Assembly: GCA_030041215.1 (NCBI GenBank)
Contig: JASHOH010000197.1
Location: 1 to 37,856 of the forward strand
Source: Candidatus Sulfotelmatobacter sp.
GTDB lineage: Bacteria; Acidobacteriota; Terriglobia; Terriglobales; Acidobacteriaceae
Length of the DNA: 37,856 nucleotides
Reading direction: 5' to 3'
Part shown: in pieces, positions 31,410 to 37,856 of the stretch
Position numbering within the stretch: the first letter of the stretch is position 1
Layout: each line of letters begins with the position of its first letter
Translations under genes and position numbers: made by a program
The notes under the pieces: generated by a model
The model's database searches: none
What the model was told of the DNA's origin: nothing
Seen by the model: the letters and a program-made list of their open reading frames with translations, nothing else

Positions 31410-32516
31410 TTACGCCCATCTTCCGCTCGCGCCGTCAGGGGTCTTTAGGTCTTCGAAGAAAGCCGACATGTCCTGCGCGACCGCCGCTGGTTGCTCGGCG
31501 GGGGCGAAGTGCCCACCATGCGGAAAAACTGTCCAGCGCTGGATGTTGTACACGCGCTCCAGATACGAGCGCGGTGGCTCACCCTCGGGAACAGTCCGGT
31601 GCGCGAAAACGCCAAACGCTGTGAGTGTGCGGACGTAGTCCGACTTGGCCGGATACCAGCGATTATCCCAATAGTCGCGCATCGAAGAGGTGACGGTTTG
31701 GGTGACCCAGTACAGAGTGAACGTGGCGCACAGGAAGTCGTCGCTCGGCGTGACGTTGCTCCAGGAGTGCCATTTTTCGCCCAGGTACGCTGCAAGCCCC
31801 GCTGGAGAGTCATTGAGTCCATAGCCGACAGTCTGCGGCTTGGTGGACTGGATCGCGCTGTAGCCCCGTTCCCTAGCGTCCCACGCCCGGCTCACCGCGA
31901 GGTAGGAACGCTCAGCATCTGACAATTCCGCATCCTCCACCACCGGGGTCAGATCCGACTCCAGTGTGGTGAGATGTATCCCAATCACTGCGTCGGGATG
32001 ATCAAGGGCAAGGAACGTCGTCACCCCGGCCCCGAAATCATAGCCGCCCGCCGCATACCGGGAATACCCAAGTTCCGACATCAGCCGGTGCCAGCAGTTC
32101 GAGACGTAGCGGTAATTAATGCCAACCCTCAGTGGGCGAGGCGAGAATCCGTAGCCCGGCAGCGAGGGCACAACCACGTCGAAGTGCTCGAGCATTGGCA
32201 GCATGCCCATATAGTCGAGGAAGCTGCTGGGCCAGCCGTGCGTGAGGATAAGCGGTATCCCCTTGCCGGACGCCGAACGCTGGTGCACGAAGTGGATGCC
32301 TTCCCACTTAAAGTTTCTGAGAGCGTTGAGTTTCCGCTCCCAGGCACGCCAGTCGAACTCATCAGCCCAGTAGGAAACGAGGCGCCGCAACCAGTCGAGT
32401 TCAGTGCCCTGTTGCCAACCGATGCCGGGTGTCTGGTCGGGCCACCTGGTACGGCGCAACCGATTCCGCAGATCGCCGAGCACTTCATCCGCAACATGAA
32501 TCCGAAACGGTTCCAC
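31410..32516 (-). CDS. Epoxide hydrolase family alpha/beta-hydrolase
   Basis: A 368-residue protein starting with GTG (32516). Residues 1-105 match the epoxide hydrolase N-terminal region (PFRIHVADEVLGDLRNRL, RTRWPD, YWADEFDWRAWE). Next come the oxyanion-hole loop HGWPSSF (93-99), nucleophile Asp160 in AGGYDFGAGV, and a final FPHGGHFAPAEQP with the catalytic His. It would open epoxides to diols, but related members hydrolyse other substrates, such as juvenile hormone in insects. The start is 7 bases after the ridA stop, with AGGTGAAGG as ribosome-binding site across the stop codon, so translation is probably coupled. Confidence 0.9.
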   Translation of the reverse strand: MEPFRIHVADEVLGDLRNRLRRTRWPDQTPGIGWQQGTELDWLRRLVSYWADEFDWRAWERKLNALRNFKWEGIHFVHQRSASGKGIPLILTHGWPSSFLDYMGMLPMLEHFDVVVPSLPGYGFSPRPLRVGINYRYVSNCWHRLMSELGYSRYAAGGYDFGAGVTTFLALDHPDAVIGIHLTTLESDLTPVVEDAELSDAERSYLAVSRAWDARERGYSAIQSTKPQTVGYGLNDSPAGLAAYLGEKWHSWSNVTPSDDFLCATFTLYWVTQTVTSSMRDYWDNRWYPAKSDYVRTLTAFGVFAHRTVPEGEPPRSYLERVYNIQRWTVFPHGGHFAPAEQPAAVAQDMSAFFEDLKTPDGASGRWA

Positions 32517-32523
32517 CCTTCAC

Positions 32524-32901
32524 CTATGCCAGAGCGATGACGTCGATTTCCACCAGCACATCTCGGGGCAGGCGGGAAGATTCCACTGTGCTGCGGGCAG
32601 GGTAGGGCGCAGTGAAGAATTTTCCGTAGACCTGATTCATGGCGGCAAAGTCATTCATGTTTTTCAGGAATACGCCGCAGCGGACGGCTTTTTCAAGGCC
32701 GCTTCCTGTCGCTTTTAGAATTGCTGAGAGATTGAGCAGTACTCGCTCGGCCTGGACGGTTACGTCGCCTTCGACAATTTGTCCTGTCGCAGGATCGAAG
32801 GCCACTTGCCCGGAGACAAACACGAATCCATTGGCCTTGATCGCCTGCGAGTAAGGCCCGATCGCCTGCGGGGCATCTTTGGTGGAAATGGTTTCGCGCA
32901 T
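32524..32901 (-). CDS. ridA: RidA-family enamine/imine deaminase
   Basis: A 125-residue protein. RidA hydrolyses reactive enamines and imines made by PLP enzymes such as threonine dehydratase, as a cytosolic trimer. The family features GPYSQAIKANGFVFVSGQV, then RCGVFLKNMNDFAAMNQVYGKFF, and PARSTVESSRLPRDVLVEID are present, including the carboxylate-binding Arg in PARST and the Glu in LVEID. The kinase stop codon forms part of its ribosome-binding site (TAGGAG), 7 bases of gap, so it is translationally coupled to the kinase gene before it and to the epoxide hydrolase after it. Confidence 0.94.
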   Translation of the reverse strand: MRETISTKDAPQAIGPYSQAIKANGFVFVSGQVAFDPATGQIVEGDVTVQAERVLLNLSAILKATGSGLEKAVRCGVFLKNMNDFAAMNQVYGKFFTAPYPARSTVESSRLPRDVLVEIDVIALA

Positions 32902-32908
32902 AAGGCTC

Positions 32909-35497
32909 CTATTTCAAACCTGTGACCACATACGCCTCCGACAGCACCCTGGAATAGATGTAGACGTAGGTGCTACCGTCGCTCGAAAACATGGGTGGGG
33001 AAATTCCCTGCACGCCCGCTTCGGTATTCCCGCCGAAGGTCTTCCAATAGTCCATTTTGCCGGTCGAAAGGTTCACCTTGTAAACCTTTCTAGGCGTCTC
33101 GGGGTGGCTGGAGGATACATATAACGAGGTCCCATCGGGTGTCCAGCCCGACACATCATAGTGGGAATCGAGGCCCGGGATGGGCCGCATGCCGCTGCCG
33201 TCCAACGGCCAGATTCCCCATTTTTGATCCGATCCCATGACCACCGCGCTCTTTCCGTCGGGCGAAATCCCCACCCCGGTGACTCCCTCGGGGGTCACGG
33301 GCTTGGAATCACCACTGGCAATGTCGATCAGATAATCGCGGGCTCCATGGCCGCCCTCAATTCCCGCTGCCAGCACATGCTTGCCGTCGGGAAACCACAT
33401 GGCATCGGAGTAGCTGACGTTATCGTGGGTGAGCTGGCGAGTCTCACCCGCTCCGGTTGGCACCAGACGCAACGGCCCTCCCCGGGCCGGCTTGGTGATG
33501 GCCCATTTTGTATCAGGTGAGAGCGCTTCAGCATCGCCATCGCCAATGCGGACCGGCGGCGAGCCATCGGTGTTGCGAAGAAAGACGGTGTAATTCGGTC
33601 CGCCTCCACTGCTCTCTTCTTCGAACAAGATCTGGTGGCCGTCGCGGCTGATATCCCGCAGAATCGACCAGCCAAACCATCCCAACTCGCGCTCTTCTTT
33701 TCCACCGGGAGATATGCCGCGTATACCTATACTCTGGCGGTGGGTGACGGCTAGAACAACTTCGTCGTGCATGTCCTGAAACCACATTCCTCCGGGCACA
33801 TTGGTGAGGGTGCGAATCTTTCCTGACAGCGTGGCCGCATGTGGGCTTTCGGCGGTGCCTGCGCTTGAGCAGGTGAACCAGACCTCATCGCTTTTGGGCG
33901 ACCACACAATTCCCTGTAGGGATTCCCAGCCCGAGGAGAGCTTTCTTTCTTCTCCTTTGCCGTCGGCGCTGAAGATGGCGAGTGAACCCTGATCGTCACC
34001 ATTGGGATTCTCGTGATCGGCAAATGCAACCCATTTGCCGTCAGGAGAAATCTTCGGATGGCTGAGCCAATTAATGCTGTCGAGCAGCACCTTGCCGATG
34101 GGATACTCCAAATGCCAGTGACTGTTTTGCGGAATGTAGCGGACGACAGCCATGTTCTCGCTATCCGCAGCCCAGTCTGCGTCCTGCACATTCTCCAGCA
34201 CTTCGCGTGGCGTACCACCGCCTAAGGGCACGCGAGCGAGCGTCCCGCTGCGCGCATAGCCGCCCAGAAACACCGTGTTAAGACGGATCGCCAATTCTCC
34301 CTTTTTCGAGATCGAGAGCAATTCGGCATCCTTCACCCCCAGTTCGCGCGAACCGGGATCGTCGCTGCGGGCGATATATAGCTGGTCGCCACCACCGTCC
34401 CACGCGGCGTCGTAAACGATGGTGCCGTCGGGCGCGAAGCGCGCGTTGCCGATGGTGCCGGTGCGGAACGTGATCTGCTTGTATTCTGGCGGGGCCGTAG
34501 CAGCGCTGCCCCGGCCGAGCCACCAGCCGAGGCCGAGCATCGCCATTGACAGCACAACCACTGCCGCAGCCGCAATCAGCAGCAGTTTGCTGCGTGGCGG
34601 CCCACTTGCAGCAGCTGGCACCGCAGTTCGCGCCGTTGCACCAGAAACTCCGGACAAATGTTCGAGATCAAAAGCAACATCGCTGGCCGAATGAAAGCGC
34701 TGTTCGGGATTCTTCTCCAGGCAGTGCTGCACGATGCGTTCCAGCGCAGGCGACACATTGCGGTTCGTCTCAGACAGGTCTGGTGGGTCTTCCTTCAGAA
34801 TCGCGCTCATCGTATCGGCAGTAGTGTCTCCGTGAAACGCCCGCTTACCGGAAATCATTTCGTAGAGAATCGCACCGAAACTGAAAATGTCGGAGCGCGC
34901 ATCGACCGCCGTGCCGCGCACCTGCTCCGGCGACATGTAGCCGACGGTCCCCATCACCATACCGGCTTCCGTAACTGCCGTCATGGTCGGAATAGCGCCG
35001 CGGTCGCCCGACTCCGGCTGCGTCAGTTTGGCCAACCCGAAGTCGAGAATCTTGACGCGCCCGTCTTTCGTGATGAAAAGATTTTCCGGCTTGAGGTCGC
35101 GATGAACGATGCCTTTCTCGTGGGCGGCGGCAAGCCCATGGGCAACCTGTAACGCGTAATCAAGCGTCTTGCGCAAAGCGATTGACCCGCCACGCAGCCG
35201 CTCGCGCAGCGTCTCGCCTTCGAGAAGCTCGGAAACAACATATGGCGAACCGTCGTGCGTTCCGATATCGAAGACCGCCAGAATGTTGGGATGATTCAGG
35301 GCGGCTGTGGCCAGCGCTTCCTGCTCAAAGCGGCGAAGCCGGTCAGCATCGGCAGAAACGCTCTTCGGCAGAACTTTGATCGCCACTTCGCGCTTCAGGC
35401 GCGTGTCGCGGGCGCGGTAGACCTCACCCATGCCGCCCGCGCCGAGCGGGGAGATGATTTCGTAAGGGCCGAGTTTCTCTCCGGAGGTGAGGCTCAT
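32909..35497 (-). CDS. Ser/Thr protein kinase with TM and beta-propeller
   Basis: An 862-residue membrane kinase. The cytosolic kinase domain (about 11-280) is complete: glycine loop [10 protein letters not shown], Lys41 in VAIKVL, catalytic VHRDLKPEN (Asp134), DFG at 152-154, [10 protein letters not shown] and [14 protein letters not shown] Pro/Ala-rich juxtamembrane segment leads to one TM helix (about 304-328). The remaining 530 residues are periplasmic WD40/TolB-like (PD40) repeats, with recurring motifs such as [29 protein letters not shown] and [11 protein letters not shown]. Such kinases are abundant in Acidobacteriota; targets are unknown. It follows rel by 66 bases and overlaps nearly with ridA, which places it in a stress-linked group. 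Confidence 0.94.
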   Translation of the reverse strand: MSLTSGEKLGPYEIISPLGAGGMGEVYRARDTRLKREVAIKVLPKSVSADADRLRRFEQEALATAALNHPNILAVFDIGTHDGSPYVVSELLEGETLRERLRGGSIALRKTLDYALQVAHGLAAAHEKGIVHRDLKPENLFITKDGRVKILDFGLAKLTQPESGDRGAIPTMTAVTEAGMVMGTVGYMSPEQVRGTAVDARSDIFSFGAILYEMISGKRAFHGDTTADTMSAILKEDPPDLSETNRNVSPALERIVQHCLEKNPEQRFHSASDVAFDLEHLSGVSGATARTAVPAAASGPPRSKLLLIAAAAVVVLSMAMLGLGWWLGRGSAATAPPEYKQITFRTGTIGNARFAPDGTIVYDAAWDGGGDQLYIARSDDPGSRELGVKDAELLSISKKGELAIRLNTVFLGGYARSGTLARVPLGGGTPREVLENVQDADWAADSENMAVVRYIPQNSHWHLEYPIGKVLLDSINWLSHPKISPDGKWVAFADHENPNGDDQGSLAIFSADGKGEERKLSSGWESLQGIVWSPKSDEVWFTCSSAGTAESPHAATLSGKIRTLTNVPGGMWFQDMHDEVVLAVTHRQSIGIRGISPGGKEERELGWFGWSILRDISRDGHQILFEEESSGGGPNYTVFLRNTDGSPPVRIGDGDAEALSPDTKWAITKPARGGPLRLVPTGAGETRQLTHDNVSYSDAMWFPDGKHVLAAGIEGGHGARDYLIDIASGDSKPVTPEGVTGVGISPDGKSAVVMGSDQKWGIWPLDGSGMRPIPGLDSHYDVSGWTPDGTSLYVSSSHPETPRKVYKVNLSTGKMDYWKTFGGNTEAGVQGISPPMFSSDGSTYVYIYSRVLSEAYVVTGLK

Positions 35498-35563
35498 GCG
35501 TGCGCCAAATTATAGCGGAATGTCGCAAGCACTCACCGTCAACTGAGAACTGCGATTTGAGGA

Positions 35564-37783
35564 CTAGATTTTCTGCAGCCTCTGCACTTCATGCACGCCC
35601 TGAATCTTCTTCAGTCCGGCCATGATCTGCTCGAGGTGCTTCAGATCGGAGATATCGAGCACAATTTCCACGCTGGCCTGGCTGTTGGCAGTGCGCGCTT
35701 CGATGTTGCGGATGTTGCTGTGGGCGTCTCCGATCACGCTGGTGATGTTCTTCAGCATGCCGAAGCGGTCGTCGCAATAGACGGTCAGCTTCACTGGGTA
35801 TGAGGTTGGCGTGCTTTCGTCGCGCGCCCAGGCGACGTCGATGCGGCGCTCCGGTTCGTACATGAGATTGGTCACGTTCGAACAGCTCGCAGCATGCACA
35901 GCTACTCCCTTGCCGCGTGTGATGTATCCGACAATGCTTTCACCGCGAATCGGGTTGCAACAGCGAGCGCGGTAAACCAGCATGTCGCCCTGGCCCTTGA
36001 CGGTAATTGCATTGGTGTCTCCAAAGACGCGGCGAACCACGCTGGCAATGGCGCCGGGAACATTGGAGAGCCCTTCGGCTTCGATGTCGCCTGCGAGCGA
36101 GGGCGTTGCTCCTGCGGGCAAAACGCGCGCCAGCACCTGCCGCGCAGAATACTTGCCGTAGCCGATACCTGACATCAGGTCGTCGACCTTGCCGAGGCCA
36201 TAGCCTCCGGCAACTTTCAGTAGGTCTTCATCCTTAATATCTTTCAGAGCGATGCGGTACTTACGCGCTTCCTTCTCGATTAGTTTTTTCCCGATTTCAA
36301 TCGAGCGCTCCCGCTGATGAACATTCAGCCAGTGCTTGATCTTGTTGCGCGAACGTGACGATTTGACCAGGCCCAGCCAGTCGCGGCTCGGCTTGTGGCC
36401 GGCCTGGGTGATGATCTCGACGATGTCGCCCGAGTGCAGCTTGTGCCGTAGCGGTACCATGCGACCGTTCACTTTGGCGCCCACGCACGTGTGGCCTACT
36501 TCGGTGTGAATGGTGTACGCAAAATCAATGGGCGTGGCGTCGCGCGGCAAAACGACAACCTTACCTTTCGGCGAGAACGTGTAGACCTCTTCCGGATACA
36601 AATCGACTTTCAGGGCCGACAAAAACTCTTTGGGATCGCTCACATCGCGCTGCCATTCGACTACCTGCCGCAGCCAAGCCAACCGCTGCTCGTCCTGCGC
36701 TGAAACCGGGCCGTCTTTGTACTTCCAGTGGGCCGCAATGCCTTCCTCAGCTATCTTGTGCATTTCTTCGGTGCGAATCTGGATTTCAAAGGGCGTACCG
36801 TCTTCGGTAATCACCGACGTGTGCAGCGACTGATAAAAATTCGGTCGGGGCATGGCAATGAAATCTTTGATTCGCCCCGGCACCGGCCGCCAGATGTTGT
36901 GGATGATCCCCAGCACGGCGTAACAGTCCTGCAGCGAGCGCGTAATGACGCGCATGGCAAACAAGTCATAGACCTGCTCGACCGCGATGCGCTGGCGGAC
37001 CAATTTCTTATGAATGCTGTAGACCCGTTTAATACGGCTCTCGACGCGCGCCTGAATGCCCGCTTCTTTCAGCTTGTCTTTGATGACCGTTTGTATCTTC
37101 GCCAGGAACGCCTCGCCTTGCTTGCGTTTCGCGTTGACGGTCTTTTCTACCTGCTCGTAACTTTCCGGCTCCAGAAAGCGAAAGCCAAGGTCTTCGAGTT
37201 CACCGCGAATCTTGCCCATACCCAGCCGGTGAGCGATGGGGGCGTAGATTTCCAGGGTTTCTTCGGCGATCTTGCGCTGCCGCTCGGGCGGGAGATGCTC
37301 CAAAGTGCGCATGTTGTGCAGCCGGTCAGCTAGCTTGATGAGCACCACGCGAATGTCATCCACCATGGCGAGCATCATCTTGCGCAGATTCTCAGCCTGG
37401 GCCTCTTCGCGGGTGGCGAAATCAATTTTGCTGATTTTCGTGACCCCTTCGACGATGTGCGCGACCTGCTCGCCGAACTCCTTGCGGATGTCCTCGATGG
37501 TGACCGATGTGTCTTCTACGGAGTCGTGCAGCAGTCCGGCCGAGATGGCGATTGGGTCCATCTTCATGTCGGCAAGCACGAGCGCCACTTCCAACGGATG
37601 GATAAGGTAGGGCTGACCCGAGGCGCGCGTCTGCCCGTTGTGGAATTTCGAGGAGTAGTCGTAGGCTTTCTTGACGATGGAGAGATCGTCGTGCGGCCGG
37701 TTTTCCTGAATCCGCTTCATCAGCTCGCGGAACTTGGTGAGCGTCAGGGCGGTGGTCGCAATCTGTTGGCGCAAAGTCGCCAT
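35564..37783 (-). CDS. rel: Bifunctional (p)ppGpp synthetase/hydrolase, Rel/SpoT type
   Basis: A 739-residue cytosolic alarmone enzyme. The HD hydrolase domain (about 30-200) keeps His62 and the HDSVEDT motif (86-92), so it should degrade (p)ppGpp. The synthetase domain (about 240-375) has RIKRVYSIHKKL, DLFAMRVI and YQSLHTSV and seems intact. A TGS domain (about 413-475, VYTFSPKGKVVVLPR) is followed by a helical and zinc-finger-like region and a C-terminal ACT domain (about 665-739) that senses amino-acid starvation on the ribosome. It heads the probable rel, kinase, ridA, epoxide hydrolase transcript. A TATAAT box 5 bases before the ATG suggests a leaderless or very short-leader message. Confidence 0.97.
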   Translation of the reverse strand: MATLRQQIATTALTLTKFRELMKRIQENRPHDDLSIVKKAYDYSSKFHNGQTRASGQPYLIHPLEVALVLADMKMDPIAISAGLLHDSVEDTSVTIEDIRKEFGEQVAHIVEGVTKISKIDFATREEAQAENLRKMMLAMVDDIRVVLIKLADRLHNMRTLEHLPPERQRKIAEETLEIYAPIAHRLGMGKIRGELEDLGFRFLEPESYEQVEKTVNAKRKQGEAFLAKIQTVIKDKLKEAGIQARVESRIKRVYSIHKKLVRQRIAVEQVYDLFAMRVITRSLQDCYAVLGIIHNIWRPVPGRIKDFIAMPRPNFYQSLHTSVITEDGTPFEIQIRTEEMHKIAEEGIAAHWKYKDGPVSAQDEQRLAWLRQVVEWQRDVSDPKEFLSALKVDLYPEEVYTFSPKGKVVVLPRDATPIDFAYTIHTEVGHTCVGAKVNGRMVPLRHKLHSGDIVEIITQAGHKPSRDWLGLVKSSRSRNKIKHWLNVHQRERSIEIGKKLIEKEARKYRIALKDIKDEDLLKVAGGYGLGKVDDLMSGIGYGKYSARQVLARVLPAGATPSLAGDIEAEGLSNVPGAIASVVRRVFGDTNAITVKGQGDMLVYRARCCNPIRGESIVGYITRGKGVAVHAASCSNVTNLMYEPERRIDVAWARDESTPTSYPVKLTVYCDDRFGMLKNITSVIGDAHSNIRNIEARTANSQASVEIVLDISDLKHLEQIMAGLKKIQGVHEVQRLQKI

Positions 37784-37788
37784 GTACG

Positions 37789-37794
37789 ATTATA
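37789..37794 (-). promoter_or_regulatory. rel: TATAAT box adjacent to the rel start
   Basis: A perfect -10 hexamer on the minus strand ends 5 bases before the rel ATG, so transcription would begin at or next to the start codon. Seventeen bases further upstream is CGGACG, which matches only three of six -35 positions. Confidence 0.4.
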
Positions 37795-37798
37795 GTCC

Positions 37799-37836
37799 GG
37801 CGTAGCGTCGCCGTCCGCATTCCGTGCGGAGCTTTA
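37799..37836. repeat. GC-rich palindrome upstream of rel
   Basis: CGGCG (37800-37804) and CGCCG form a stem around TAGCGT, and TCCGCA and TGCGGA a few bases on form a second stem around TTCCG. The double hairpin immediately precedes the rel -10 box. It belongs to the same general repeat class as other palindromes in the window. Confidence 0.5.
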
Positions 37837-37856
37837 TATTCCAATCCTGCCGCTCC

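Overview
The window reads as a stretch of an Acidobacteriota chromosome, probably class Terriglobia (Koribacter or Sulfotelmatobacter-like). This is inferred from several traits together: moderately high GC, a Ser/Thr kinase fused through one membrane helix to a WD40/TolB-like propeller, a secreted family beginning with an FVHEWGTF motif, orphan two-component and zinc-ribbon membrane proteins, and many short GC-rich palindromic repeats. No marker gene settles the species. Coding density is high. I see no tRNA, rRNA, CRISPR array, transposase or phage gene.

Layout. 1-1760: a small membrane protein, then a 62-residue protein translationally coupled to a 3-hydroxyacyl-CoA dehydrogenase. 1761-4343 (minus): a PhoB-type regulator followed by its PhoR-type kinase. 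4481-5188: a small helical protein on plus, overlapped antisense by a small cysteine-rich ORF, then about 300 bases without a gene. 5189-10566 (minus): pyrB and pyrC, a zinc-ribbon membrane protein, and a receiver-domain protein with a very long disordered tail. 10777-15013: a secreted protein, a BamD-like lipoprotein, rpe and a DUF2059 protein. 15035-20589: an EamA transporter, a lone OppF-type ATPase, two CPBP-type membrane proteins (one with degenerate catalytic motifs), a DUF2846 protein, a Yip1 protein and a DinB-fold protein. 20688-25729 (minus): APC permease, adenosine-deaminase family enzyme, Asp/Glu-racemase family protein, ACT protein and radical SAM enzyme, all codirectional. 25818-30375 (minus): a 53-residue very basic protein, PcrA/UvrD helicase, a SAM methyltransferase, a DUF971 protein and a 48-residue membrane protein. 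30584: rpmB on plus. 30879-37783 (minus): FKBP isomerase, epoxide hydrolase, RidA, Ser/Thr kinase and Rel.

Working together. pyrB and pyrC catalyse consecutive steps of UMP synthesis. The phoB/phoR-like pair is a complete sensor-regulator module. rel, the Ser/Thr kinase, ridA and the epoxide hydrolase lie head to tail with 66, 7 and 7 bases between them, which suggests one stress-linked transcript.

The most unusual signal is the behaviour of the short palindromic repeats. At least six types occur between genes, and related copies have entered reading frames without breaking them. One 37-base repeat lies inside the OppF-type ATPase gene and has a 35/37 twin in an intergenic gap 1.8 kb away. 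Three repeat-like segments lie in non-motor parts of the PcrA helicase. Two genes of 48 and 53 codons, below usual ORF cut-offs, are also described.
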